The notes under the pieces are model-generated. The model was not told the DNA's origin. It did no database searches and was given only the letters and a program-made list of their open reading frames with translations. Of a DNA stretch of 64,000 bases, positions 24,519-35,305 are shown in pieces; position 1 is the first letter of the stretch, and the number at the start of each line of letters is the position of its first letter. A program made the position numbers and the translations under genes. The stretch comes from Trichuris trichiura (lineage: Eukaryota; Nematoda; Enoplea; Trichinellida; Trichuridae): NCBI GenBank assembly GCA_037903355.1, contig JBAJFE010000050.1:62001-126000 (forward strand), given 5' to 3'.

Positions 24519-25778
24519 ATGGATGATGACCACATGAGGGCGGCTAGCAGCGAAGCAGCTCTTCTAGAAGAATGTTGGCATTCGAGAGCGAATGAAAGCA
24601 ACCTAACAGAACGGATGAGTCAGTGCGTGGGCACCTTCGATGTTTGCACTAATGTATGCTCCGAAGACTACTGGGTACAAAGCCTGGAAGCAATGTGGCC
24701 AATAAATTTTGCCTACCCAATATATGGACTGGTTTTTCCCTTTCTACTGATGCTGACCATAATTTCCAACGTATTCATTGTGATGGTTCTGTCAAGGAAG
24801 CACATGGCTACGTCTACAAACCGTTGTCTGCTTTATATGGCAATCGCCGATTTGTTTGTTGGAATAATACCATTCCCTTTTACATTTTTTTACTTCACTA
24901 TGCGCCGTTATGAAAATGAGAAGTCCGAATTGAAGCTATGGTGGTGTTATATGGCTCATTATTTGATGGATGCGCTTCCCCCTATTGCGCACAATGTAGC
25001 AATATGGTTAACGGTGCTTTTAGCCTTTCAGCGGTACATCTTCATCAGTAATCCTTTCATGGCAAGGCAGCTGTGCACCCTGAAACGTGTTGAATGCGCG
25101 TCGGCATTAATTCTAATTGGTTCTCTGCTTTTTGGCACTTTAAAATTTTACGATTTGGAAATCAGCTTCTTCCACGGATTGCATCCTCAACTTGGTTTGA
25201 CCAGAACCTGTATGTTCAAAGCGTCGGCAATGCTCAACTTTTTGGGCGAAAATCTAGTCTACAGTTGCTATTATTGGATACGAGCGATAGTGTATGTTTT
25301 TCTTCCCAGCGTGATGCTCATTGTTTTTAACTTCCTTTTGATGAGGGAGGTGGACGCAGCGAAGAAACGCCGCAAGCGACTTGCCTTGCAAAAAGACTCA
25401 AAGGCGGCTGCCGAAAATTACGATATCAACCTAATGTTGGTTATTATTGTCACCGTCTTTCTGGTGGTCAACTTACCCCAAGGCGTCTACTTCGTTTTGG
25501 TCTGCATCAATCAGTCGTTCGAACTGAATTTGGCATTATTCGAAAGCGAATATTCTTCGCTTTTTTTGATGCTTGACAATATGCTAATATTGGCTACGTA
25601 TCCCATAAACTTCGCGATTTATTGCAGCATGAGCTCCCAATTTCGCGACACGTTTAAGAGTCTGATATGCACGTCGTGCCATTCAAAGAAGAGCACCTTC
25701 AACCGACCCGTTAATGAATCCAACAAGGCCTTGTTAAAGAAAAGTTCTCGCGAAGTTACTGCAGCTTCTCTTGCTTAG
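24519..25778 (+). CDS. Rhodopsin-family GPCR of the sex-peptide / myoinhibitory-peptide receptor group
   Basis: A 419-residue plasma-membrane receptor in one coding exon. Members of this family respond to small amidated neuropeptides through G proteins. Two N-glycosylation sites (N25, N28) precede TM1 (about 69-92, PFLLMLTIISNVFIVMVLSR). Other segments are TM2 102-126, TM3 143-172, TM4 192-210, TM5 253-275, TM6 302-330 and TM7 346-371. C143 and C231 are placed for the usual disulfide. The DRY motif is QRY (171-173) within IWLTVLLAFQRYIF, and NPxxY is YPINFAIY (361-368); both are hallmarks of the arthropod SPR/DMSR and nematode SPRR receptors. The third loop is short and basic (KKRRKR), and the tail is Ser-rich. 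A splice acceptor 14 bp before the ATG suggests a 5' UTR intron. ATTAAA (25792) may be the polyadenylation signal. The exact ligand cannot be read from sequence. Confidence 0.9.
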   Translation: MDDDHMRAASSEAALLEECWHSRANESNLTERMSQCVGTFDVCTNVCSEDYWVQSLEAMWPINFAYPIYGLVFPFLLMLTIISNVFIVMVLSRKHMATSTNRCLLYMAIADLFVGIIPFPFTFFYFTMRRYENEKSELKLWWCYMAHYLMDALPPIAHNVAIWLTVLLAFQRYIFISNPFMARQLCTLKRVECASALILIGSLLFGTLKFYDLEISFFHGLHPQLGLTRTCMFKASAMLNFLGENLVYSCYYWIRAIVYVFLPSVMLIVFNFLLMREVDAAKKRRKRLALQKDSKAAAENYDINLMLVIIVTVFLVVNLPQGVYFVLVCINQSFELNLALFESEYSSLFLMLDNMLILATYPINFAIYCSMSSQFRDTFKSLICTSCHSKKSTFNRPVNESNKALLKKSSREVTAASLA

Positions 25779-26021
25779 CACTGTTGTTTGCATTAAAAGA
25801 ACAACTCTTGAATTGAACGAGCTTATTTAGCGCGCTGATCACATTTGTTTGTGCCTATGTGTAATTGCTCGTCTTCACTAAGAAGTGGACCGTATAAGTA
25901 GTTTATCTGCAAATATTTGCGTTAATTTAATGTTTAGCCACAAGGGGTGTCGCTCCAGTACTGGAAACTCACAGCAAGTTCACTTTAAAGCAGAATGCGA
26001 TTCTCAGGTACTTTGTAAATG
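25779..26021. other. GPCR 3' flank
   Basis: Short spacer between the GPCR stop codon and the Tigger transposon; no gene seen. Confidence 0.5.
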
Positions 26022-26044
26022 CAGTCGGCCCTCGTTATCCGCGG
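26022..26044 (+). repeat. Tigger left terminal inverted repeat
   Basis: Identical in reverse complement to 28629-28651. It begins CAGTCGGCCC, close to the CAGTTGGCCC ends of the two truncated copies further right. Confidence 0.93.
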
Positions 26045-26369
26045 ATTCTATACAAGGCGGTTTGTCCAGCGTGAAATAGTGACGTCATCTTTTCACAGAG
26101 ACGTGCGCACCCTTGGCCGGCATTGTAATTGCACTAGTGTCGTTGCATGCCTGTGCAGCAGTGTGATCATCTGCGCTTTCGCGAAAGACTTTCTCTGCCC
26201 ACAGTGCTCTCTAACCGTGCACAATGCTAATGAGGCCTTGTCATTTTTCTGACTGCTTATTATTGTTTCGCGCGCGTTGTCGAGGCCGCGCGCTGTGCGC
26301 AAATATCAGTTTCTCTGCAGCGTGGTAGGTCTGAACTTTCGCATCGTATAACTGGTGTCGCATAGGAGG

Positions 26370-28149
26370 ATGGCTGACAGAAGGCAACTGAGTGAACACA
26401 GCGGTTCCTCTAGGGCTAAGAGAACGTAGCGTCCTTACCCTTCATGAGAAAGTAAAAGTCCTAGATCTTTTGAAAAGCGGATTGTCATGTGCCGAAGTGG
26501 GCCGCAAGATCAGGAAGAATGAATCCAGCATTCGTACGATAAAGCAACAGGAAGCTGAGATTCGAAGAAGCGTGCATCCCGACCCTTCACTGGCGAAAAG
26601 AGCTGCTGTAGTTCGTAACAAAGTCCTCGTGAAGGCCGAGAAAGCGCTAAGCGCTTGGATAGAGGACATGTGGCGGAAGCATGTCCCTGTCGACGGGAAA
26701 GTTATTCGGGAGAAAGCGCCGAGCTTATATGAGCACTTCTCTGGCGTGGTTGCAGAGAACGAGAGAAAAGGGTTTACTGCTAGCAAAGGATGGCTAGCCA
26801 AATAGGTGAAGCGCTTCAATCTCAAGAACTTAAAGATCACTGGAGAAGCAGCATCGGCTGATTGTGTAGCTGCCTCGACATTCCCGGAGGAATTCAAAGA
26901 GATAGTGGACCAGAAGGGATATCTCCCAGAACAAATCTTCAATTGTGACAAGACGGCATTATTCTGGAAGCAAATGCCAACGCGCACGTACATCCACAAG
27001 AGCGCAAAGCAAGTCCCGGGATTCAAGCCACTGAAAGGTCGTCTCACTCTTGTGCTTTGTGGCAACGCAGCAGGACAAATGATAAAGCCTGGCGTTGTCT
27101 ACCGGACTCGTAATCCTCGGTCGCTCAGAAGCAAGAACAAGGATTGCCTGCCGGTCTTCTGGCAGCACAACAAGAAGGCGTGGATGACGGTTATCCTTCT
27201 TACGGAGTGGTTTTACCAATGCTTCATTCCTGAAGCGAAAAAGTACCTGGAAAGCAAGGGGATGGCTTTCAAGGTCCTCCTCGTAATTGATAACGCCCCC
27301 GGTCACCCGCAATCTCTTTGCTTCGCTAATGAGAACATCGAGGTGAAATTTATGCCCGCTAACTCGACATCATTACTACAGCCACTGGATCAGGGCGGCA
27401 TAAAATGCATTAAGGCTACTTATACTCGTCTCGTATTTGGAAAGCTTCGTGATACCCTCCACGCTAACGCTGATTGCGATCTTACCGGCCTGTAGAAGCG
27501 TTTCTCAATTGCGGACGCTATCGCTCTCATTGCGGAGGCAGTACACGAGATAAAGCCTAGAACAGTCAGTGGTTGCTGGGAGCGTTTGTGGAGAGACGCA
27601 GTCAGTGAATGCGAGGACTTAGGTGCCATCGATGAGGAGGCCATGGGCATAGTGAATATTTCCAATGAGTTGGGAAGTGAGGGTTTCTCCTACATCATAG
27701 AAGGCGATATCAGGGAGCACATAGAAGATTGTGGAGAACCGTTCACCGACAAGGAACCGGAAGAACTGATGCAATTACCTACGGCCAGTGACGACGTTAT
27801 GGAAAATACAGAAGCTCAAACATCCTCGGATTGGACGCTGCAAAAGCTGGCCACTATTTTCCGGCAAGCGCAGGTCCTAAAGGATATGATTGTTGAATAT
27901 GATCTATCCATGGAACGTGGCATCATCGTTACACGAGGAATAACGGCTTCGTTGAAACCGCTACAGGATTTATTCGATGAAACGAAGAAAAGGGAGAGAC
28001 AGCTCCCTATAACAATGTTTTTAAATAAAGCTCCGGCAGCTGCGGAGCCTATCATTTTAAGGCGAGAAGTTTTGCTACCAACAAGTTCAAGCAACCCTAG
28101 GGCTGACCGGTCTCCAGGGGATCTGCACCCACCTACAGAAAGTGGGTGA
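26370..28149 (+). pseudogene. Tigger transposase pseudogene (frameshift plus two TAG stops)
   Basis: Start ATG 26370 leads into a basic N-terminus, then a 1-nt frameshift near 26427. The main frame follows, with in-frame TAG stops at 26803 and 27493. Domains in order: CENP-B-type helix-turn-helix (VLDLLKSGLSCAEVGRKIRK), a second DNA-binding domain (KALSAWIEDMWRKHVPVDGK), then the DDE superfamily catalytic core. The acidic residues lie in FNCDKTALFW, VIDNAPGHP and LQPLDQGGIK, the D-D-D arrangement of Tigger enzymes. A long acidic, Ser-rich tail follows, ending in a TGA at 28147. Each stop may derive from a TGG Trp codon by a single G-to-A change. As it stands no full-length transposase can be made. 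Confidence 0.9.
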
Positions 28150-28628
28150 ATTGTCTGATTGCTGATGCGCCAAACATTTCTGCCCATAGACGTTTTGTTC
28201 TATGTAGATGTGTTCCATGTGATGTTCAGTATTTCTGCTTAAGTGGGCCTGTGCATTTTATATTTCCCCTGCTCTGTACTCATTCCGCGCACCAGTACGT
28301 CGCTTAGCTCATTAAAGCAAGGTGATTCCAAGGCGTTTAAAGAAAGATCATCCTACTTTCGTCCTTTCTTGTATCTAATGGCTTGGACTCTGATGGCTTG
28401 CCCCACTGGACAAGCGCAGTTTCATTGATGTCTTTGTCTCGTAGCTAGATTCCGTAGTACCAAGCTTCGAAGGATCACTAGTTATGATAACCGTTCCGGA
28501 AGGAATTCAAGGGGATAGGATGAAACACGCGGCTGGAATACAAGCTATTTGGCCTCTTTCATAGGGTATCCTATACAACGCGGAATTCGTTTCACGCGGT
28601 GTAACGCTCAAAATTCGGGACGAATTAA

Positions 28629-28651
28629 CCGCGGATAACGAGGGCCGACTG
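28629..28651 (-). repeat. Tigger right terminal inverted repeat
   Basis: Reverse complement of 26022-26044, followed by TA. Confidence 0.93.
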
Positions 28652-29102
28652 TACAGTATGTCAAAGTTTCCATCTAACCGTAACAGGGCGATTTCTCTGG
28701 ATAAAATGACTCCCAGTCACTACTTAAAAAGGCACTGTCCACTCATCAAGTAGCTGAGTTTTTCAAGGGAAATTTCAGTTACAGAATGGTAAGCTGACGT
28801 TTAAACAAAATAAGCATTGAAAATACTACATCACACCAGTTAAACGATGGACTTTCGTTGTGAAAGCTTATTAGTTTCTAAGAAAGGGCCTTTCGTGGTC
28901 TTGAAAAATTTCTAAGAAATTAAATCGAAATTTCTCGCTTACGCGGCGCCAATGCTATGAACCAAAACCATTTGATAACGAAGTGCACATGATTTTATTT
29001 ATAGCCATTTTTGCCAAAAAGCTCTTTTCAGAATTGCCATAATAAGGCAGCAGTCCGCATTAACTCAGAAAGTTTGTAGAAACGAAAACAGGCATTAGCA
29101 AA
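28652..29102. other. No gene seen
   Basis: AT-rich flank between the Tigger element and the 3' end of the minus-strand gene at 29.1 kb. Confidence 0.5.
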
Positions 29103-29822
29103 TCATTCTACGCGTTTCACCGCGGAAGGAAGACAGGCCATTTTGACTTTTGTGCTGTATCGTGAATAAAACCACCATCCCCTGTATTGCTTCAGCTTGC
29201 CATCGCAGTATAGGTGAGTAGTTGAACCTTGACCTGAGCAGATAGGCGAGTTTACCTCCTCCAGAGTAAGCTGAACAAAACAGTTTGTAAAAGTAATATT
29301 ACGCAGCCCCCCAAAATTGTTTGTTATGTTAATGTCGCTCAAAAAACATTGATTTTAAGAAATCAATCGGTTACAAGTTAAACCCATTTCATTCCAGCGT
29401 CATATTGTAAGTTTACCTGCCATCCTGTTTTATCTTTCCCTAAGCCTAAGCCTAAATATAAGGCTTACGTTTTAGTAAAGACTTCGATAAAAACGGAGCT
29501 ACGCGGCCCGCAAGTTTGCTACTATAGGCGGAACAGGAGGGGGAACATGTCTTACAGAAAAAACCTGCATTCTTTAGACGATGGATGGCCAAGAGACAAG
29601 ATTTCAGTATCCACTTACCTTAGCACTTTTGCTGCAGTTGCTCGCTCTAGCGTGCAATCTAAATTCCAAGGACGAACCATGCGTATCAATAAGACGCATT
29701 GCTTCAACGAGAGGGTAGAATCCATCAACAGATGGAGCTTTGCGATACATAAAATTTTGAATATCATAAATGAAGCCAGTTACATAGCCGCTCTTCAGCT
29801 TCTTCCCAGAGTCCAATGATTT
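29103..29822 (-). CDS. Minus-strand spliced gene with a 23-nt microexon, probably secreted; family unknown
   Basis: Three exons fit together: 29822-29619 (68 codons, phase 0), 29439-29417 (23 nt) and 29337-29103 (stop TGA). Boundaries are TTTTTAG|AAA, AAG|GTAAGT, GGCTTAG|GGA, GGCAG|GTAAAC and TTTTTTGAG|C. The phases 0, 0/2 and 2 match exactly. The peptide contains GYVTGFIYDIQNFMYRK, then SLEFRLHARASNCSKSAK, then cysteines and N-X-S/T sites (NITNN, NITFTN). Further upstream, an open stretch at about 30495-30406 encodes a signal-peptide-like LVLIFLCFLAWMQVQG and ends at GTT|GTAACT in phase 0. It may be the preceding exon, though I see no ATG for it. The pattern loosely recalls cystatin-like secreted proteins, but I cannot confirm that. 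A decayed relative lies at 50735-51004. Confidence 0.5.
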
Positions 29823-32284
29823 CTAAAAATTTACGGATAAATTTAAGGCGGTTAAAAATCAGAGTTTACCTAAAACGAAGGATTATCTCAGGTTGTTTGT
29901 AGGATATTCTCCCATTCAAGCGATGTACGAATTGTTAACGAAAGTTTGTTCGGATGAGGAAATTACTTTAAAGAGCTTTAGTTCTTTTATTTCATCTTCT
30001 TATATGAAAAACGAAAGCGCCTATTGTTTTTTACTATTTTGAAAGCAGGCCACTTGAATAAAGAAAGCATATTACGCTTCGACTGTCAGAATCAGTGGTT
30101 CATTTCTAAATGAAAGTTCGCTACTTCGCCCAACGCTGAACAATTTAAATTAAACGAATTTTTGCAAGACGCATTTGCTGGGTAACTCTAAACGCCGCCT
30201 TGCATTTCCAACGGTTACTCTTCTCCTCCTGCCAAACCTTTTTATTACGCAAAGCTTTTTTCAGTCCACAGTGTGGGCATACCTACGCGAAAAGGCTTGT
30301 TTTGCTGAGCTGCTGCAATTCAGCTTAACATCTCCAAAATTTTATAATAAAGCAAATAAATCAAATAATTAATGCTACAATAGCCGACAAAGATAATCAA
30401 GTTACAACGTTTTGGGACGCTACGGAGACTCCCTGGACTTGCATCCAAGCCAGGAAGCACAAGAAAATGAGCACTAACTTGCCTTTGCTTGAAACAGGAT
30501 TTCAAACTGAAATCATTTGGAAGCTAACCAAAAAGTGACTCGCATGCAAACTGTTTTTCACCAAATCGTAAAGATAAAAAATTACAGAGGTTACGTTGGT
30601 TTTGAAAACAAATAACATTTTATGACGGATTTCTTAAAAACATACCACATTTGTTGGCGTGACGAAACAAACAGACAGTGCTACAATTAAAGCGGAGAAC
30701 ATTTCTGAGCTGAGGCCACAAGGATAAGGCAACGTTCACAGCTCATATTTCTTTTATGGCATAGTGTTTATTTAGCCTATAAAAAAGGAACAGTCGAGCG
30801 AAACAAGTAAACCAAATGCACGGCTTTGCAAGTGCAGTTCTGGTTAGTTAAATACGCCCAGTAGATTGAGCAACGTCTCCCAGTTTTGTTTAAACACAAT
30901 GCAACGTAGCGTAGAAGGGTATTGATCTTAACTATTTAAATTGTACGTATTAGTAGCTACCGTTGAGAAAAAATTGTTTAATTGTAACAGAACGGACGAA
31001 CACTTGCGAGACATCGCTCTCTGCCGGCACAAGTCACCTTGCCGTAACTGTTTCCTCCAACTTATGTGCTAAGACGGAAAGTTTCAAGAAAGCAACTTAC
31101 GAGTAGGTACTAAACAAGTCAAAAGTTTAAATAAGAATAAAAACAAGAAAAATTCTACATCGCATTTCCTGCGACAATTTGTGTTCCGGCGGGGGCTGCG
31201 TTTACTATGTGTTCAGCTGTTCTATTGCAATTGAGCTTTTATCAGCTCTGGCTACCAATACGTACAATTTAAATAGTAAACAATAAATACAGACTTCGTC
31301 ACGAAGTGATGATTAATTTAAAAACGTAGAAAGCGCCCACAGAGCATTTAGTTTTCTTTTTTCAGTCTTATTTAAACTTTTGAACTAATCTAGTACATGC
31401 CCATCAGTTACTTTCTTTACCCTTCCAATCTTATGGCATAGGTAAGGATAAGCACATACCGCCCTATGAATTGTGCTGGCAGATGGCGGAGCCCATAACT
31501 GTTCGTCCGCTGTGTTCCAGCTTAGTTTTCTTTAACGGCAAACAGGTTTTTACATTGGAGTGACTACAGACGGCATGAATATGCTTTAAAGAAGTCAGAA
31601 ATAGGCAAAGTAATAGAAATTGCCCCTACGATCGGCTCCTTTCGCTTTCTGTTTACTGTAATAAATCGATTCTTACACACAAGTAACTATGAACGATGAA
31701 AACGTAGTGACCTAAAATGTGACGTTTTCTCTGAAGTAGTGTGTGAGAATTTCCCATGATTAGACGAGTATATGTTGCAAACTCGATACGCTTAAAGCAA
31801 CTGGCATACCTTAAGCAAGGAACGTCTCTTTGTTTCCCTGATGACGTCTCCGTAGCGTGCCAAACCTGAAAACTTGATTATTTTTATTTGCTACTGTAAC
31901 GCGATTTATTCGATGCACTTGTTTAATTTAGAAATTTTGGAAATGCTTCAAGTAGCAATGTAAACTTTCATAACAGAATTTTACGCAGCTGTAAACTTTA
32001 TTCAAAATTTTGCTCACAGAATGCTTTAGGAAAACTGTCTCTTCAATTCTTCCTAACACGAAACGCAGCTCTTGGTATAACATTGCCCTTTCAGGTTGCC
32101 AAAGATCCAACAGTTTGTGCCTGTCTGTGCTACGATGATTTCGCTAGATTATCTGTCAACGGCTGCTTCAACCACTGAGCAGCCGATACGTTTGGGCGGA
32201 AATTCACTCGCAAAACTGCAAGCGCATGTTTGAACAAGCAAAAGCATTGAAAAAGACTAAGGTCGAAACGTTAGCAATGTTCCC
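29823..32284. other. Mostly non-coding; possible signal-peptide exon at about 30406-30495 (minus)
   Basis: Apart from the possible leader exon of the gene at 29.1 kb, I see only short frames. A minus frame at 31928-32110 (60 codons, around ERAMLYQELRFVLGRIEETV) is protein-like, but has no ATG at its start and no clear splice sites. No transposon ends are visible. Confidence 0.4.
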
Positions 32285-33300
32285 TACGTAACAACCATTT
32301 GATCTGCTTTATCAAACTGAACGTCCATATTACCGGTCCCGTGAAAAAAAATGCCAAATACTGCTCTGTATATACTTTCTCTGTGGACTTCATTAAACGC
32401 CTTTTGCGTTGGTGTGTTCTGCCAGTAAAGTGTGTTTTCTTTTTGTGCTCAGTAGTCCATATTTTCAAGCCTTCCCTTTAATAAAACTGACCTTGTAGGT
32501 TCTCTTGATTTTATAGTTTGGCACAATATTTTTTAAAACATTTCTTCCCTGCTGTATCATTACTGTAACCTGAAGTTGTAGTCAGGTTAGATCGTGAAAT
32601 ATTAGTAAAATCAAACCAGCGTTCCTAAAGTCAAAATACGAACGATAGAACAGCTTTCATTAAGTGAAAAAGCTGTAGAAAATTTTTAGTTTGCTGCGTA
32701 GAGCGTTTTTAGCGTCGCACTTCCCATAGGAAAATTCGCAGCTGCAGGAACCTGCGCATACTTTTTACACTATTGTAGTCGGTTCTTTCGCAATCAGTAG
32801 CCGTTGCTCGAAGTTGCTCTGTGTTTGTTTGTCCACCGTCTGTTTGTGTGTGTATAGCTCAAGTATGGGTTATATAAAATGAACAGACTTTGGTGGACAG
32901 CTTGTGAAGACGATATTGCATCGGGTAAGTTCACGTCTTTGTGTTCGTAGGGCAGCAGAAAGTAATAGTACTTTTCGGGCATATTCGCTCGCGATCGCTA
33001 CCCGCCTTGTCTCACACGTTAGTGCTTAGCGCTTGATGTTACCAACTATTTTTCCCATAGTTTCCTTCGGATGGGATGAAAGTAACAGATGCTTTTAATC
33101 GCGCACGAATTAACAAACAGAGCTTTCGGGCGTAAGCCGCTTCTAGTCGCTGTGACGACCGCGCAACATCAGTAGGGTTCCGTTTATTCATTCCTGTGCA
33201 ATTAAAAGCGTCTGTTACTTTTATGTAGCTCCTATTAAACAGCAGCGAAACCTTGAGTGCCAGCGTGAATCGTAGTAGCTGTAACCAAACTGTCCTCCGT
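32285..33300 (+). repeat. Array unit A, 5' part
   Basis: This begins the array. The stretch aligns with the same parts of later units: about 32290-32470 with 40975-41170, about 32780-33060 with 41450-41755, and the segment just before 33290 with 41925-41970. The alignment is lost near 33290, where other sequence intrudes. The matching 3' end of the unit reappears at 36299-36435, so unit A is split by the material between. Confidence 0.75.
32872..32930 (+). promoter_or_regulatory. TATA / mini-exon / splice-donor module, copy A
   Basis: TATATAAAATG followed by a 46-nt open stretch (MNRLWWTACEDDIAS plus one base) and the donor GGTAAGTT (GTAAGT at 32925). The same arrangement occurs at 38211, 41555, 47597, 54945 and 60988, always with the donor intact. 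Confidence 0.6.
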
Positions 33301-34119
33301 TCATTCGCGAAGGGTTTGGCATCTTTTAAATAGTACTTTTAGCTTTCCGCGTTTGTCAGTTGACCATACTCATTTACCAAGCTTGCTTTCTTCCTTAAAA
33401 GGATAGGTAAAGCTTCTTACTTTCGGGCAAACGCAACAGGAGCAGAGTTATCCTGCTAAACTGCAGCATTCTCCTTTGGCGGAAACGTCAGTGCTTCGAA
33501 AAACTTTACTCTTCCTTTGCCTGTATCCAAATAGACGTTCGTATCTCGCTTCCCAAAAACAAAAACGCTGAAATATACGAACAGCGTTTAGCATATTCAG
33601 TTTGGCAGACGCGGAGACGATTTTTACATTATTTCGTAGGAAGTAGCGAAAAAGTTCAGTGAAAACGCAGGTATGGTTCTGACGGAACGCGCATTTCAAC
33701 TACCCAATTGAAATTTTGAACATGCTTTTAATAGAGTGCATCTTTAAGAGATAACTTCAAAATCTTCACTGTTTTGTCTGTTCTAGCATAAACTATTGAC
33801 AGTTGACGTTTTTTAAATCTGAGTGCGTAATTTGAAGTTGGTTGGTAGAACAGTAAAAGGAGCACGTTGCGCGCAAGCCGTCTGGCACCATTTCTTTGGC
33901 AAGGCTAACTATATAGGCGTCTTCTTAAAAAGGTTTTCATTGTAGTCTGTCACTATAAATGACACAATGTCCACAGCAACAGTGTTTTGCTAGCTGTGCG
34001 GTCCCTCCCAAATGACATGGACGAATGGTGTCCAAAAAGCAATTTCTTCGCTGCCATTGGTACGTTTGACGTCTAACTGTGTGATATTCAAAGAGAGTTG
34101 ACCGTCTTAACTGTTCCAG
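33301..34119. repeat. Old array-related segment (33450-33720) in otherwise unrecognised sequence
   Basis: 33500-33680 resembles 52075-52240: both contain CCTTTGCCTGTATC, a TATCTCG block, AAAAACGCTGAAATA and a TCGTAGGAA block, at clearly reduced identity. It therefore seems to be a relic of an older array unit. The rest of this stretch, up to the SET exon acceptor, shows no gene. Confidence 0.5.
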
Positions 34120-34781
34120 GTGGAAGAGGACTGCGAAATATTCAAAGCAATGGCAGTTGGCAAGCCAAAGTGCCATGCCATCAAAGGCAGCGATGGCGGG
34201 AAATTACTGTCTTCCCTGGAAACCATTCAGCCAGGGACGGCAGTAATGACTTGTGCAGGAAGGATAAAGTTGACCCGTCCTTACCGTTATACCTCAAAGG
34301 TCTACACCAGTGTTTCTCAACGTGGGCCCTGAGAGATTTTAGGGGAGCCCTGGAGGATAATGCGGTAGGACATTGTCCCAATTAACGGTGGGCCCTGGGG
34401 CAAAAAAGGTTGAGAAACTATGGTCTACACGGAACCAAGAGGGCAATTCTTCCTGCACGAGACATACCCGCATTTGATGGAGTGGAAACCGTGCATCCTA
34501 ATTCTTTCGAAGAGAAGCGTCTTGCGGCACGCACGGCTATCAAAAAACTCCAATGCAAAAGTACGTTTGACTATTGGAATCTTGTTGCTCACTGCTCACT
34601 CATTGTATTTCAGCTGGTCGTCGTTGTCCACAATCAAAACTTGCACGTTCTTCTTATCTCAACGGCGACCATTGAAGCGGGTATGGAAGTTACGCTGCCT
34701 TTGAGCTGTCGCTACCGGAAGCGGTATGTTTTCTCATCACCAAATGACGAGCTAAAGGGATCGTTGCGTTTGCTTTTGTAG
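34120..34781 (+). pseudogene. SET-domain gene fragment (KMT2E/SETD5-like), interrupted by a MITE
   Basis: SET domains transfer or read methyl groups on histone lysines; the KMT2E/SETD5 group is chromatin-associated and often catalytically weak. An acceptor (CTGTTCCAG, ending 34119) starts an open exon. It contains GGKLLSSLETIQPGTAVMTC then AGRIKL, matching the start of this SET type, and later GQFFLHETYPHL. A 115-bp MITE interrupts it at 34308. Without the MITE and one target copy the frame runs open to a donor AAAA|GTACGT (34561). A 53-nt intron and acceptor TATTTCAG lead to the last exon (34614-34781). That exon contains NLHVLLISTATIEAGMEVTL, the conserved SET end. The NHxC region is degenerate (LSKNSNAK), as in this subgroup. 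No upstream exons are seen, so it looks like a partial copy. Confidence 0.55.
34308..34422. mobile_element. Non-autonomous hAT element (MITE), 115 bp, 8-bp target duplication
   Basis: The ends are CAGTGTTTCTCAAC and GTTGAGAAACTATG (12 of 14 positions paired as inverted repeats), flanked on both sides by the identical octamer GTCTACAC (34300-34307 and 34423-34430). An 8-bp duplication with CAG-type ends is diagnostic for the hAT superfamily. The element has no coding capacity. It adds an in-frame stop (TGA) to the SET exon. Confidence 0.92.
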
Positions 34782-35305
34782 AACAGACGCCTTTCGACGA
34801 TCATAAAATCCAGTTGAATTGGCGTGCTCGTATGGGAAAGAGTGATCGAATCATCTGAGCGGTCATTCGTGTCATAAACGAAGACAGGCAGCTAAACGTT
34901 TGCTGCCATGCACGACTTTAAAACTGAAGCTTATATTCAAGCGTAGGACACTGAGTTCCGAAAGCTCATTCAAATTAACCACTGAACGGTTTATTTGGAA
35001 CGCGCAACTCTATGACGTCATCCAGTGAAGCGTCTGTTCTTTACTGTACGAACTGTCAATAAAAGGAGGCTTAGTCCTGCAAATAAGTGAACTGACCGTC
35101 AGGCATGGTCTTCTATGCAAAGTTTTTCGCAGACAAATCTGCAAACCAGCAGCTTTCGATCTTAATGCAACGTTGATTCGTCGGTCGAATGCATTTTCGC
35201 GCTTATTGCAATACAGTTCTTTTTGTGATGAAGCTTCTACATGTGAAATTGCGTTGTTCTTGGGATGTCTGTAAATACTCGTAAATTCCTTTTGTTGCGA
35301 TTCAG
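34782..35305. other. No gene seen
   Basis: Spacer between the SET fragment and the Copia fragment; no conserved frame or transposon end recognised. Confidence 0.45.

Larger units (their letters stand above)
26022..28651 (+). mobile_element. Tigger-type (pogo superfamily) DNA transposon, near complete
   Basis: A 2.63-kb element bounded by a perfect 23-bp terminal inverted repeat starting CAGTCGGCCCTCGTTATCCG (26022-26044) and its reverse complement at 28629-28651. The right flank is TA, the expected pogo target duplication; the left flank is TG, probably a decayed TA. The interior holds a transposase frame in the plus direction. The left end carries a CRE palindrome TGACGTCA (26080-26087), perhaps part of the element's promoter. 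Shorter relatives lie at 45392, 52722 and 58783. Confidence 0.93.

Noticed and set aside
26442..27065. 207-codon minus-strand frame inside the Tigger element
   Set aside because: Antisense shadow of the transposase, whose domains are unmistakable on the plus strand.
29440..29456. Interstitial telomere (TTAGGC repeats)
   Set aside because: Only about two and a half repeats, and they coincide with a splice acceptor region; too short to call a telomere remnant.
34410..34781. Long frame reading FDGVETVHPNSFEEKRL through the SET region
   Set aside because: It looks SET-like over a short stretch, but begins inside the MITE. The alternative frame is continuous from the upstream exon once the MITE is ignored and joins the last exon in phase.
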